Of a DNA stretch of 64,000 nt, positions 17,767 through 26,600 are shown one piece after another. Under the pieces are notes generated by a model. That model made no database searches and was not told where the DNA came from. It saw only the letters and a list, made by a program, of their open reading frames with translations. Numbering within the stretch: position 1 is the first letter of the stretch; every line of letters begins with the position of its first letter. This DNA comes from Paenibacillus camerounensis (GTDB lineage Bacteria > Bacillota > Bacilli > Paenibacillales > Paenibacillaceae). The stretch is from assembly GCF_000723885.1 (NCBI RefSeq), contig NZ_CCDG010000053.1, positions 1 to 64,000 on the forward strand. The letters are read 5' to 3'. Both the position numbers and the translations under genes were made by a program.

Positions 17767-17971
17767 CACGCAGCCGGTGATGAAGTGGCAGGAAGACCAA
17801 ACATCTTCTGGTGTCACGGTCAATCCCGCGAAATATCGGGTCCATACCGTTATTCCCGGCGGGAGCTGCAATTCTGCATCCATAAACTTTTATCCATTAA
17901 CGCTTAGTCTTTTTAAAGCATGGAAATGATATCCGGTTTCGGATCTGTCAATGAAGAAGGGGGTCAAGATC

Positions 17972-19483
17972 ATGAGTCAGCCAGTACTGTCCATGCAAGG
18001 AATCAGCAAGGAGTTCCCGGGTGTCAAAGCTTTGGCGGATGTTGATTTTGAGCTCTATCCCGGTGAGGTCCATGCACTGATGGGAGAGAATGGAGCCGGT
18101 AAATCGACGCTGATGAAAATTTTGTCCGGTGTCTACTCGCCAACCGCAGGTGTAATCAGGCTTAAGGGCAAGGAAACGGCTTTCGGCAATCCGCTTGATG
18201 CCCAGCTCCAGGGTGTATCCATTATCCATCAGGAGTTTAATCTGTTCAACAACCTGTCCGCAGCAGAAAACATTTTCATTGACCGTCCGGAAATGGCTGG
18301 CAGGTTCGGCCGGATCAGGTGGCCCAAAATGGTGAAGGAGGCACAAGCGCTGGTTGACTCCATCGGAGGCGGTGAAATTGATGTACGCCAGGAGGTCCGG
18401 CATCTGGGTGTACATAGCCAGCAGGTAGTCGAAATCGCCAAGGCACTATCTTTTAAGGCAGATGTGCTGATCATGGATGAGCCGTCGGCTGCGCTGCCTG
18501 AGAATGAAGTGAAAAAGATGTTCGAAGTTGTCCGGAAGCTTCGCTCGCAGGGAGTGGCTATTGTGTACGTCTCGCACCGGATGAAGGAAATCTTCGAAAT
18601 AGCTGATAAGGTCACCGTTCTGCGCGACGGCCGCAGAATTGACACCAGGCCGATTGGTGAAGTCACGGAGCAGAGCCTGATCCAGATGATGGTCGGCAAA
18701 GAGGTTCAGCAGCTGTACCCTGAGCGGGAGCAGCCGCACGGGCAGGAGGTAGTGCTGAAGGTCAACGGGCTGTCGCTGGATGCAAGCCATAACATTTCGT
18801 TTGAGCTGCGCAAAGGGGAAATCGTAGGATTGTTCGGCATACCGGGCTCAGGCTCCCACACTGTTGCGGAGCGGCTATTCGGGCTCAAGCGGGGAAACGG
18901 CGGGGTTGAAATCAATGGCCGGGCGGTTAAGATTACCAGTCCTGGCGATGCCAAGGCACACCGGTTAGCTTACGTCCCGCCTGACCGTCACCGTCAGGGT
19001 ATCATCAAGCCGATGTCGATCAGGCAGAATATTTCTTTTCCGACCCTGCCTGTTTTGTCCAAGGGGCTGTTGCTGGACCGTGATGCTATCCGTGAGGTGA
19101 GTACAGAGTACATGGAGAAGCTGCGTATCAAGGCACCGGGAGACGGACAAAGCGTCGATTTTCTCAGCGGAGGCAACCAGCAGAAGGTGGTTATAGCCAA
19201 ATGGCTTGCGGCCAAGCCCGATATTCTGATTCTGGAGGAGCCGACCCGGGGCGTGGATGTCGGCGCCAAAGCGGAGATTTACAGCATCATCCACGGGCTT
19301 GCCCGGGATGGGCTCAGCATTCTGCTGATTAGCTCCGAAATGCCGGAGGTGCTGGGCCTGAGCGACCGGGTGCTCGTGATGTACAAGGGGGAGATTGTCC
19401 ATGAATATGCCCGTGGTGAAGCCGATCAGGAGCAGCTGCTGCAGCGGGCATCCCATCCCCGGAAGGAAGGAGCCGCAAAATGA
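17972..19483 (+). CDS. Sugar ABC importer ATP-binding protein (RbsA/LsrA/RhaT type, two nucleotide-binding domains)
   Basis: A 503-residue tandem ATPase. The first domain has Walker A GENGAGKST, signature-like LGVHSQQVVEIAKAL and Walker B VLIMDEPSAAL. The second has a degenerate P-loop (GIPGSGSHTVAE), LSGGNQQKVVIAKWL and LILEEPTRGVDVGAKAEIY. This arrangement is standard for CUT2 importers. The start at 17972 is chosen for AAGGGGG upstream; the in-frame ATG at 17951 lacks a site. The stop overlaps the next gene by four bases. It energises uptake with the two permeases and the binding protein below. Confidence 0.9.
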   Translation: MSQPVLSMQGISKEFPGVKALADVDFELYPGEVHALMGENGAGKSTLMKILSGVYSPTAGVIRLKGKETAFGNPLDAQLQGVSIIHQEFNLFNNLSAAENIFIDRPEMAGRFGRIRWPKMVKEAQALVDSIGGGEIDVRQEVRHLGVHSQQVVEIAKALSFKADVLIMDEPSAALPENEVKKMFEVVRKLRSQGVAIVYVSHRMKEIFEIADKVTVLRDGRRIDTRPIGEVTEQSLIQMMVGKEVQQLYPEREQPHGQEVVLKVNGLSLDASHNISFELRKGEIVGLFGIPGSGSHTVAERLFGLKRGNGGVEINGRAVKITSPGDAKAHRLAYVPPDRHRQGIIKPMSIRQNISFPTLPVLSKGLLLDRDAIREVSTEYMEKLRIKAPGDGQSVDFLSGGNQQKVVIAKWLAAKPDILILEEPTRGVDVGAKAEIYSIIHGLARDGLSILLISSEMPEVLGLSDRVLVMYKGEIVHEYARGEADQEQLLQRASHPRKEGAAK

Positions 19484-20442
19484 AGCGTATTTTAAATGTG
19501 CACGAGGCGCCGATCCTGATTTTCACGATACTAGTCATCGTACTGTTCTCGCTTATTTCACCTGATTTTTTCGCGATCAATAACTTTAAGCTGATTCTGG
19601 ACCAGAATATCACCATGTTTATTGTGGCAATCGGGATGACAATGGTTATTCTGCTCGGGGGGATGGACCTGTCTGTCGGTTCAGTACTGGCAGTAACGGC
19701 AACCTCAGTCGGCCTGTTTCTCAGCAAGGGGATATCTCCGGTTATTGCGGCTTTGCTGGGGGTTGTAATCGGTGTTCTCTGCGGGATGGTCAACGGTTAT
19801 TTTATCGCCGTCCGCCGAATTCCTGACATCATTGTCACCCTGGCTACGATGTATATATTCCGGGGCGTAGCGGTCGGCATCAGCGGCGGCACCTGGATGA
19901 ACAATTTTCCGGAAGGCTTCCGCTTCTTCGGACAAGGGACGGCGGGAGGTGTTTCGTTTCCGCTCCTGGCAGCAATCCTGCTGATAGCCGTATTCATCTA
20001 TCTGCTGAAATTCACCCGGGCAGGCCGGAGAATTTATTCGGTCGGGGGCAACAGCTCCGCTGCCAAGCTTGCGGGGATCAGCGTCCCCAAGACCAAGTTT
20101 ATGGTCTACGTATTAACCGGGCTATTGGTGGGCATCGCCTCTGTCATTTTTGCAGCCAAGGTAGGCAGTGTACAAGCATCGACTGCCGGTAACAGCCTCT
20201 CTTTTGAGGTCATGGCGGCTGTGCTGATCGGCGGCGGCAGCATCTTTGGCGGGGTGGGAACGATTGCCGGCACGATGCTCGGCGTACTGTTCATGGGCAT
20301 TGTCAAGAACGGGCTGATTATCGCCAAGGTATCCCCGTTCTGGGTGGATGCTACTACCGGATTCTTGATTATCCTGGCTATCGTCATCAACACGCTGCAG
20401 CGGGCACGCCAAAATAAAGGGAAAGAGGGGGATCTCGTATGA
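19480..20442 (+). CDS. Sugar ABC importer permease (CUT2 family), subunit 1
   Basis: A 320-residue BPD-transp-2/RbsC-like membrane protein: IVAIGMTMVILLGGMDLSVGSVLAVTA, GMVNGYFIAVRRIPDIIVTLATMYIFRG, VGGNSSAAKLAGISVPKTKFMVYVL, FEVMAAVLIGGGSIFGGVGTIAGTMLG. It overlaps both neighbours by four bases. Importers with two different permease genes are typical of the Lsr (AI-2) and Rha (rhamnose) subtypes rather than the single-permease ribose system. Confidence 0.9.
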   Translation: MKRILNVHEAPILIFTILVIVLFSLISPDFFAINNFKLILDQNITMFIVAIGMTMVILLGGMDLSVGSVLAVTATSVGLFLSKGISPVIAALLGVVIGVLCGMVNGYFIAVRRIPDIIVTLATMYIFRGVAVGISGGTWMNNFPEGFRFFGQGTAGGVSFPLLAAILLIAVFIYLLKFTRAGRRIYSVGGNSSAAKLAGISVPKTKFMVYVLTGLLVGIASVIFAAKVGSVQASTAGNSLSFEVMAAVLIGGGSIFGGVGTIAGTMLGVLFMGIVKNGLIIAKVSPFWVDATTGFLIILAIVINTLQRARQNKGKEGDLV

Positions 20443-21383
20443 CAACCTGGACAAGCCGTCTGCCGTTCAAATCGGGTACGCTGCTCGTTCAGCTGATCCT
20501 GCTGCTGTTCATTCTGATCCTATTCAGCTTCCTGTCACCCTATTTCCTGTCTGTAACCAACTTCATGAATGTGCTGAACCAGATGGTTGAGGTCGGGCTG
20601 ATCGCCATTCCGATGACCATGATCATTATATCCGGTGCGATGGACCTGTCTGTCGGCTCGATCCTCGCTTTTTCCGCGGTGTCGATGGGGGTTGCCTTTG
20701 AACGCGGCTATAACATCTGGGTCTGCGTGATCTTCGGGCTGCTGGCCGGCCTGATGTGCGGTGCGGTTAACGGTTATCTGATTGCCCGGCACCGGATGCA
20801 GGCGATTGTAGTCACGATCGGGATGCTGGTCATGCTTCGCGGTCTGGTCTATGTCGTGAATGAAGGCAGACCGATCAGCGGCTTCCCTGATTCCTTCTAT
20901 TTCCTGGGGCAGGAGTATATTGCCGGTATTCCGTTCAACGCCATCGTCCTCGTTATGATGTTCCTCATAGCCAGCTTCTTCATGAAAAAGACGAGGTTCG
21001 GCACCTACATTTACGGGATCGGCAATAACGAGGAGGTTGTCCGGTTCTCCGGTATTTCCGTAGTCCGTGTCCGGTTTATCCTCTTCATGCTTAGCGGATT
21101 GTTCTCAGCACTGGCGGGTGTATTCCTGGTGTCACGGCTGGCGAGCGCCGAAGCGACATCGGGTACCAATATAGAGCTTGACGTCATCACAGCTACCTTA
21201 ATCGGCGGCACTCATATTTTTGGAGGGAGGGGAAGCCTTACCGGTACTTTCGTCGGTCTGCTGATTATCGTGTTTTTGCGCAATGGTCTGAATTTGCTGG
21301 GTGTTTCGGTGCTCTATCAGGCGGTTATTCTGGGGGCGCTGCTGCTGCTTGCGGTAGCCAATAAAAAAATTAGCGGAGAGTGA
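20439..21383 (+). CDS. Sugar ABC importer permease (CUT2 family), subunit 2
   Basis: A 314-residue second permease: IAIPMTMIIISGAMDLSVGSILAFSAVS, AVNGYLIARHRMQAIVVTIGMLVMLRGLVYV, GIGNNEEVVRFSGISVVRVRFILF, LDVITATLIGGTHIFGGRGSLTGTFVG. It presumably forms a heterodimer with the preceding permease. Four-base overlap with the gene upstream. Confidence 0.9.
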   Translation: MTTWTSRLPFKSGTLLVQLILLLFILILFSFLSPYFLSVTNFMNVLNQMVEVGLIAIPMTMIIISGAMDLSVGSILAFSAVSMGVAFERGYNIWVCVIFGLLAGLMCGAVNGYLIARHRMQAIVVTIGMLVMLRGLVYVVNEGRPISGFPDSFYFLGQEYIAGIPFNAIVLVMMFLIASFFMKKTRFGTYIYGIGNNEEVVRFSGISVVRVRFILFMLSGLFSALAGVFLVSRLASAEATSGTNIELDVITATLIGGTHIFGGRGSLTGTFVGLLIIVFLRNGLNLLGVSVLYQAVILGALLLLAVANKKISGE

Positions 21384-21388
21384 AACCT

Positions 21389-22432
21389 ATGAAAAAAATG
21401 ACATTGGCTGTATTGACTGGCGTACTTGCTTTGACCTTGACTGCTTGTAGCGGAAATTCAGGTAACCCTCCGGCTAATAATGCCGGGTCTTCAAGCAATG
21501 ACGGAGCGGCCGCTTCCGGCACCAGAACCTACTTCATTAATCCGAAATCAATCGGCCCCGCATACTGGGCGGCAGCGGAAAAAGGCGCTATTCAGGCAGG
21601 CGAGGATATGGGCGTTGAGGTGATTTTCAATGCACCGACTGAGGCGGATTCCTCCAAGCAGATCAACATGATTCAGGATATGCTGACCCGTAAGGTGAGC
21701 GGAATCGGAGTGTCTCCGAATGATGCCAAGGCGGTGGGGCCGGTCTTCAAAAAAGCAGCCGAGCAGGATGTGCAGATCGTAACCTGGGACAGCGATGCTC
21801 CCGAGACGGACCGCCAATACTACGTAGCTCCTGCTACTGACGAGGAAGTAGGCGAACTGCTGGCTAAGACGATTGGTGAGGAGATCGGCGGCGAGGGACA
21901 GGTAGCGTTCATGGTAGCGGGACTTGGTTCGCAGAATCAGATTGCCAAATCGGATGCGGCAAAAGCTTACTTTGAAGCGAACTATCCGGGCATTGAACTG
22001 GTAACAACGGTAGCCAGTGACGATGATCAGCAAAAGGCTTACGCCAATGCCCAGAACCTGATTCAGACGTATCCGGACCTCAGAGGAATTATCGGCTTTG
22101 CGGGCGGCGAGCCGCCGGCAGCGGCTGAAGTGGTTGAGCAGGCTGTGAAGGCCGGTACGATTCAGCAGGGACAGATCGCTATTACCGGTATTGCTGTACC
22201 GAGCGTTGTGAAGAGCTACATTGAGAGCGGCACGATCAAGACCGACATCATCTGGGATCCGGGTAAGCTTGCTTACACTACCGTGTATATTCTGGATCAG
22301 CTGGCTCAGGGCAATGAAATTACGGATGGTATGGAAATCCCGAATGTGGGGCCTGTTACCGTAGACGGCCAGAACGTATTCATCGGCACACTTGAAGTGA
22401 CCAGCGAAAATGTAGGCAGCTTTGACTTCTAG
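21389..22432 (+). CDS. Sugar ABC importer substrate-binding lipoprotein (LsrB/RhaS-like)
   Basis: A 347-residue lipoprotein with signal MKKMTLAVLTGVLALTLTAC, lipidated Cys20, followed by a Ser/Asn/Gly-rich linker. The start at 21389 has GGAGAG eight bases upstream; a GTG at 21380 overlaps the permease stop and is less likely. The Peripla_BP_4 fold is visible (YFINPKSIGPAYWAAAEKGA, GIGVSPNDAKAVGPVF, TWDSDAPETDRQYYV, FAGGEPPAAAEVVEQ, TDIIWDPGKLAYTTV). The IIWDPGKLAY region resembles LsrB and RhaS proteins more than RbsB. Ligand not determinable from sequence alone. Confidence 0.88.
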   Translation: MKKMTLAVLTGVLALTLTACSGNSGNPPANNAGSSSNDGAAASGTRTYFINPKSIGPAYWAAAEKGAIQAGEDMGVEVIFNAPTEADSSKQINMIQDMLTRKVSGIGVSPNDAKAVGPVFKKAAEQDVQIVTWDSDAPETDRQYYVAPATDEEVGELLAKTIGEEIGGEGQVAFMVAGLGSQNQIAKSDAAKAYFEANYPGIELVTTVASDDDQQKAYANAQNLIQTYPDLRGIIGFAGGEPPAAAEVVEQAVKAGTIQQGQIAITGIAVPSVVKSYIESGTIKTDIIWDPGKLAYTTVYILDQLAQGNEITDGMEIPNVGPVTVDGQNVFIGTLEVTSENVGSFDF

Positions 22433-22459
22433 TCAGAGCTGTTAGAGGAGGCAGCTTGC

Positions 22460-22969
22460 ATGGAACATACAATAATCATTGAAGATTTGACAGCAGACAG
22501 CTTTGCCCCATACGGAAAAGTGGTGGATATTCCTGCAGGAGAGCCGTCCAAGAGCGGCGAAGGCTGGGACTGCTGGAGCTATATCCAGATGCTTGATGTA
22601 TCGGAACCGGTCGGCTTTGGCCTGGTGGTCACGAAGCAGCGGGAGTTCAAGGTGACAGCGATGGAGCGGCATGTCAGCCGTGAGGAGCTGCTGCTCACCT
22701 TTGATAAAGAGATTATCCAGCCGGTTGCCGTCTGCATCGACATCAACGACCCGGAGGAGCAGCCTGATCCTTCTACGGTGAAGGCATTTCGTATAAAGCC
22801 GGGACAAGCGATTGTCATCGGCCGCGGCGTCTGGCACAGTCCGGCCTATCCGGCAGCAGAGGATGCAAGGTACCTGTTTGCGATTGAAAAGAAAAAGGAT
22901 AAATTCGGCGATGAAATGATTAACCCGTGGGTGGATTTTACCGGCGGAGACAGTGTTACTTTTGGATAA
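22460..22969 (+). CDS. Ureidoglycolate lyase (AllA)-like cupin protein
   Basis: A 169-residue protein of the AllA/ureidoglycolate-lyase-like cupin fold: DLTADSFAPYGKVVDIPAG at the N-terminus, then METRHVSREELLL-like (here MERHVSREELLLTF) and IGRGVWHSPAYPA. True AllA acts in allantoin breakdown; here no purine genes are near, so it probably acts on an intermediate of the transported compound. It begins 28 bases after the binding-protein gene with GAGGAGG. Fold assignment is fairly good; the reaction is unknown. Confidence 0.72.
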   Translation: MEHTIIIEDLTADSFAPYGKVVDIPAGEPSKSGEGWDCWSYIQMLDVSEPVGFGLVVTKQREFKVTAMERHVSREELLLTFDKEIIQPVAVCIDINDPEEQPDPSTVKAFRIKPGQAIVIGRGVWHSPAYPAAEDARYLFAIEKKKDKFGDEMINPWVDFTGGDSVTFG

Positions 22970-22987
22970 AACATAAAGGAGCATACG

Positions 22988-24301
22988 ATGATGGCACAGG
23001 AACAGCAAGTGATGGAGTGGATTGACGGACATCAGGATGACATCCTCGGATTTTTGCAGCAGCTGATTCAGATTCCCAGCGTGAATCCCTGGTTCTTCGA
23101 CGAGCCGAGCCCGTCCAAAGAGAAGGATGTGCAGGAGTTTATTTCCCGTAAGCTCGCGGAACTTGGCGCGGAAATCGAAATGTGGGAGCCGGTTGCGGAT
23201 GATCTGAAGCAGTATGAGGGGATGGCCGGATATTATCCGGGGCGTGATTTTACCGGCAGACCTAACCTGGCAGCTACTTTTGGTAAGGAGACAGACGGCA
23301 AGTCGCTCCTGCTGTTTGGTCACATCGATGTTGTAATGGCAGGTTCGAAATGGACGGTAGACCCGTTCGAGGGCCAGATCATTGACGGCAAAATGTACGG
23401 CCGCGGCACCGTGGATATGAAGGGCGGCGTGGCTGCAATGATAATGGCGGTCGAAGCGGTTCTGCGCAGCGGCCTGAAGCTGAAGGGACCGGTTGTCGTG
23501 GGAACGGTTGTCGATGAAGAGGCCGGAGGCATGGGCGCGCTGGATTTCATTCATCACGGCTACCGGGCGGATGCCTGCATCCTGACTGAACCTACCTCCC
23601 TGACCATTGCACCGCTATGCCGCGGCATTCTGTGGGGCAAAATCAAAATTCAGGGCCGCAGCGGGCACATTGAAATGCCGCAGGCAGACTGGAAAGATGG
23701 CGGAGCGGTGGATGCCATCAAGAAAGCGCGGTATATTCTGGATGCGTTCGACCGGCTGAATGAAAAGTGGGCGGTAAGCAAGACCCACCCGTATTTATCT
23801 ATCCCTTGTCAGGTGCATGTAGCCCAACTGAATGCCGGAGAATACCCGACCTCCTTTGCCAATGAAGCGGAGATTGTCTTTAATGCCCAGTACCTCCCGT
23901 CGGAGCGTGACGAAAAGCTGGTCGGCGGCCATGTGAAAAAGGAGCTTATAGATTTCCTGCGTGAAACTGCCGGACAGGACCCGTGGCTGAGTGAGCATCT
24001 GCCGGAAATCGAGTGGATGGTGGATGCCGACTGTGCTGAAACCGATGTGGCTGATCCGTTTGTGCAGACCTGTGTCCAGTCGCTGCAGGCCATTGGCGAA
24101 GAGGGCAGGATCGAAGGACTCGGCTTCCATACCGATATGGGCTGGCCGGTCAATGTCGGCATCCCGACGGTCAACTTTGGACCCGGCGACCCGAGCCTGG
24201 CTCATCACAGCGATGAGTTCACGCCAACCGTTGAAGTGATCCAGGCGGTCAAAATGATGGCCAAGACGATTATCGACTGGTGCGGTGCAGAAGAGGCGTA
24301 A
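22988..24301 (+). CDS. M20-family metallohydrolase (ArgE/DapE/ACY1-like deacylase)
   Basis: A 437-residue dizinc hydrolase. Metal-site motifs are visible: LLLFGHIDVVMAG, YGRGTVDMKGGVAAMI, VVGTVVDEEAGGMGAL (catalytic Glu followed by metal Glu), AHHSDEFTPTVEVI. The dimerisation domain lies about 200-320. Such enzymes remove acyl groups from N-acyl amino acids or related amides. In this operon it may deacylate an N-acylated sugar or amide after import. Ribosome binding site AAAGGAG; the start may be either of two adjacent ATGs. Confidence 0.87.
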   Translation: MMAQEQQVMEWIDGHQDDILGFLQQLIQIPSVNPWFFDEPSPSKEKDVQEFISRKLAELGAEIEMWEPVADDLKQYEGMAGYYPGRDFTGRPNLAATFGKETDGKSLLLFGHIDVVMAGSKWTVDPFEGQIIDGKMYGRGTVDMKGGVAAMIMAVEAVLRSGLKLKGPVVVGTVVDEEAGGMGALDFIHHGYRADACILTEPTSLTIAPLCRGILWGKIKIQGRSGHIEMPQADWKDGGAVDAIKKARYILDAFDRLNEKWAVSKTHPYLSIPCQVHVAQLNAGEYPTSFANEAEIVFNAQYLPSERDEKLVGGHVKKELIDFLRETAGQDPWLSEHLPEIEWMVDADCAETDVADPFVQTCVQSLQAIGEEGRIEGLGFHTDMGWPVNVGIPTVNFGPGDPSLAHHSDEFTPTVEVIQAVKMMAKTIIDWCGAEEA

Positions 24302-24388
24302 TGAGAGAAGGCTTAATGAAAAGACAACTTAAAGACGGATATTAAACGGGCAACGGCCTTATAACATATACGGAGGTGCCATAACAGC

Positions 24389-25117
24389 ATGAAAATTCTA
24401 TTTGTCGGCGAATCCTGGGTGGTCCATATGATCCATACCAAAGGATATGACAGCTTCACTTCTACCAAATACGAGGAAGGGGCAACTTATCTGCTGTCCT
24501 GCCTGCGGGCAGAGGGAATTGATGTGACTTACATGCCGGCGCATGAGGTCCAGGTCCGCTTCCCCCAGTCGCTTGAAGAGTTAAAAGCTTATGATGCCAT
24601 CGTGATCAGTGATGTGGGTGCGAATACGTTCCTGCTGCAGAACCCGACCTTTTACCAGATGGAGATTATCCCGAATGCGCTGGACAACATTAAGCAGTAT
24701 GTGGCCGAAGGCGGGGGGCTGTTAATGGTCGGAGGGTACCTGACCTTTATGGGCATTGAGGGTAAAGCAAACTATGTAAACACAGTCCTGGCTGAGGTGC
24801 TGCCGGTAGTGATGCAGCCTGGCGATGACCGGGTGGAGATGCCGGCCGGCTTCTCGCCGGTGGCGGCGCAGGAGCATCCGCTGGTGGGCTACGGCGACTG
24901 GCCGCGGCTGCTCGGCTACAACAAGCTTGCTGCCAAGCCGGATGCCGCTGAGCTGCTGAGCTATAACGGCGATGCTATACTTACCGTGGGTACGTACGGT
25001 GAAGGCAAAACCGCCGCTTTTGCCAGTGACTGCTCCCCGCACTGGGGCTCCTTGGAGTTTATGGACTGGCCGCATTACTCTGCGTTCTGGTCTAATCTGG
25101 TTAAATCATTGCAATAG
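24389..25117 (+). CDS. Class I glutamine amidotransferase-like protein (PF07090 type)
   Basis: A 242-residue protein of the putative glutamine amidotransferase-like family found next to sugar catabolism genes: MKILFVGESWVVHMIHTKGYDSF, YDAIVISDVGANTFLL, YVAEGGGLLMVGGYLTFMG, and a C-terminal TYGEGKTAAFASDCSPHWG. There is no canonical Cys nucleophile elbow, so amidotransferase activity is doubtful. It has GGAGG 12 bases upstream and is followed by a perfect terminator, so it is the last gene of the LacI operon. Confidence 0.8.
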   Translation: MKILFVGESWVVHMIHTKGYDSFTSTKYEEGATYLLSCLRAEGIDVTYMPAHEVQVRFPQSLEELKAYDAIVISDVGANTFLLQNPTFYQMEIIPNALDNIKQYVAEGGGLLMVGGYLTFMGIEGKANYVNTVLAEVLPVVMQPGDDRVEMPAGFSPVAAQEHPLVGYGDWPRLLGYNKLAAKPDAAELLSYNGDAILTVGTYGEGKTAAFASDCSPHWGSLEFMDWPHYSAFWSNLVKSLQ

Positions 25118-25143
25118 CCGAAGTTGTACTGGACAGCTTTACT

Positions 25144-25180
25144 GATGAACCGCCCCTTTTGAGGGCGGTTCATCTTTTTT
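25144..25180 (+). terminator. Terminator of the LacI-controlled operon
   Basis: Perfect 12-bp stem GATGAACCGCCC/GGGCGGTTCATC with a 7-base loop and at least six T. Confidence 0.93.
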
Positions 25181-25290
25181 TCACGGTGAATTAACTGTAT
25201 TAATGAAGAATTATAAAGATATTAATACAGATAAATCATTATATTTTATAAAAAAGAAATTTACCTAAAAATAATTATAAATGGATATGA

Positions 25291-25319
25291 TTGACAATTT
25301 AAAAAATAGAAACTAATAT
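25291..25319 (+). promoter_or_regulatory. Consensus sigma-A promoter of the peptide cluster
   Basis: TTGACA at 25291-25296, a 17-base spacer, and TAATAT at 25314-25319, in a very AT-rich region about 65 bases upstream of the precursor start. It is one of the best promoter matches in the window and suggests strong expression of the precursor peptide. Confidence 0.75.
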
Positions 25320-25384
25320 AAGAACAACTCACATACTTACACATCAATTTTCTATATGGATTATAGGGAAAGGAGGTGACAGAT

Positions 25385-25651
25385 ATGGCGGCAGTTGCTG
25401 TACAACAAACAGCAGGCTTATTCTCCGGCTTGCTCGAACGTATGGAGAGTATTGATTTTGTTAAACAATTTGCTGATAATCCTGATGCTGCTTTGAGAGC
25501 AGCCGGATTGGGGATCAGCCTTGCTGACTTTACGAAGCAATTAAGCGAGAATCCGCAATTATTTGAAGCGGTTGTCGGTAAGCTTTCCAATAACGTGGAG
25601 TTTATCAACAAATCGAACATTGCAATGAGTTCATGTGATCAGCCTAAATAA
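25385..25651 (+). CDS. Candidate RiPP precursor peptide (88 aa)
   Basis: An 88-residue peptide. The start at 25385 follows AAAGGAGGTGA by eight bases, a very strong site. The first 65 or so residues are helical and charged like a leader (LLERMESIDFVKQFADNPDAALRAAG, LADFTKQLSENPQLFEAVV); the DNPDAALRAAG and SENPQLFEAV segments recall Nif11-type leaders without clearly matching them. The C-terminus KSNIAMSSCDQPK is short and polar and holds the only cysteine, making it the natural core. It is first in an operon with three radical SAM enzymes and exporters, has a consensus promoter, and is followed at once by a stable hairpin. Precursor identity is inferred from this context, not from a family match. 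Confidence 0.75.
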   Translation: MAAVAVQQTAGLFSGLLERMESIDFVKQFADNPDAALRAAGLGISLADFTKQLSENPQLFEAVVGKLSNNVEFINKSNIAMSSCDQPK

Positions 25652-25668
25652 ACCATTTATTTACTGTT

Positions 25669-25706
25669 AAGCTGAGTATGGGATCTTCTCCATACTCAGC
25701 TTTTAA
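25669..25706 (+). terminator. Attenuating hairpin between precursor gene and modification genes
   Basis: Perfect 13-bp stem AAGCTGAGTATGG/CCATACTCAGCTT, 8-base loop, followed by TTAATT. It lies 18 bases past the precursor stop and 19 bases before the next start. The T-tract is weak, so partial read-through would give excess precursor transcript relative to enzyme transcripts. Confidence 0.75.
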
Positions 25707-25724
25707 TTAAGGAGAGCTGAATGT

Positions 25725-26600
25725 ATGGATACAGAAATCTACAGTACAGCTACACTTTCCGATCTTGAGGAGATGTCCCGGTTACACATCCCGTTCATGA
25801 AAGAGCTGTCCGCTGAGCTTGAAGCATGGTATAGCGGACTAATTAGATGGGAAGTGCTCAAATATAATGGCCTTATTATGGGATGCCACCGGACAGTGCT
25901 GCTTTCCGGATGGGGATTCTTATACGGGGTCTATGTCCGTCCTGAGAATCATAATATCTGGAGCTGTTATCAATTGGTTCAGCACACTGTAGACTCCCTT
26001 TCCGGATGTGTAACGGATGGCTTTATTACATGGATTGACGACATGCCCTCCTGGAAATCTGTGATGATGAAGCGGCTGGAATTCAGTTCATCCGTCAGAC
26101 CGGTCTACCGGCTGTTTTTTAAGGATGCAGGACTGCAGCGGCTGCGGCAGGCAGAGATTAAGGACAGCCTGCTGCAGTGGCGGTGCGCTGTGCAAGAAGA
26201 CAGTACCGATATTGAGAGTCTTGCAGAAGCACCAAGCTCCTTCATTGATAGTGTCAATCTGAGCGGTGATTTTACCAATCCCGAATCAGGCTGGTTTGTC
26301 GGAGAGGATGAACTGGGAATAGCCGCAGGCATCCGGTGGTGTGTTTATGGAGATACATTGTTCGCGATGTTTACACTTTCTTCCCAACCTGAACTGGATA
26401 TCACGGCAGCTATTGTTCAATTGCTCGCTGTGCTGAACCGTGACGGGCTAACTACATACAGAATAAACCTGGAGCATCAGCGGAAAATCACGCTCCTTCG
26501 TCTTTCGGGATTCTCGCCGTATACCAATGAGTGCGGTCATGAAACCCATTATCTTTTCAAATCCGTTAAAGGAAATGTCCTATGCGAAACTATAAGGTAA
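25725..26600 (+). CDS. GNAT-fold-like protein of the peptide cluster, function unknown
   Basis: A 291-residue protein I do not recognise with confidence. WGFLYGVYVRPENHNIWSCYQLVQHTVDSL resembles a degenerate GNAT motif A (V-x-P-E-x-R-x-x-G) and the second half (SGWFVGEDELGIAAGIRWCVYGDTLFAMFTLSSQPELDITAAIVQLLAVL) looks like a second GNAT-type unit, so a tandem-GNAT fold is plausible. The conserved R/Q-x-x-G-x-G/A loop is not intact. It sits directly after the precursor hairpin with AAGGAGAG eight bases before the ATG, and its last 19 bases overlap the next gene. With an adenylation enzyme and a carrier protein in the same operon, acyl or aminoacyl transfer to the peptide is an attractive but untested idea. 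Confidence 0.6.
   Translation: MDTEIYSTATLSDLEEMSRLHIPFMKELSAELEAWYSGLIRWEVLKYNGLIMGCHRTVLLSGWGFLYGVYVRPENHNIWSCYQLVQHTVDSLSGCVTDGFITWIDDMPSWKSVMMKRLEFSSSVRPVYRLFFKDAGLQRLRQAEIKDSLLQWRCAVQEDSTDIESLAEAPSSFIDSVNLSGDFTNPESGWFVGEDELGIAAGIRWCVYGDTLFAMFTLSSQPELDITAAIVQLLAVLNRDGLTTYRINLEHQRKITLLRLSGFSPYTNECGHETHYLFKSVKGNVLCETIR

Noticed and set aside
17767..17971. Possible small gene between the kinase and the ABC ATPase
   Set aside because: Short frames here have no ribosome binding site and overlap the kinase end; I treat the 205 bases as non-coding.
16849..22432. Calling the locus a standard ribose (rbs) operon
   Set aside because: There are two distinct permeases, an LsrB/RhaS-like binding protein and three extra hydrolase-type genes, and no rbsD, so a ribose-only label would mislead.
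22442..23557. 371-codon open frame on the minus strand opposite the AllA-like and M20 genes
   Set aside because: Both opposite-strand genes have clear motifs and ribosome binding sites; the minus frame is rich in His/Arg/Leu, as expected for a shadow.
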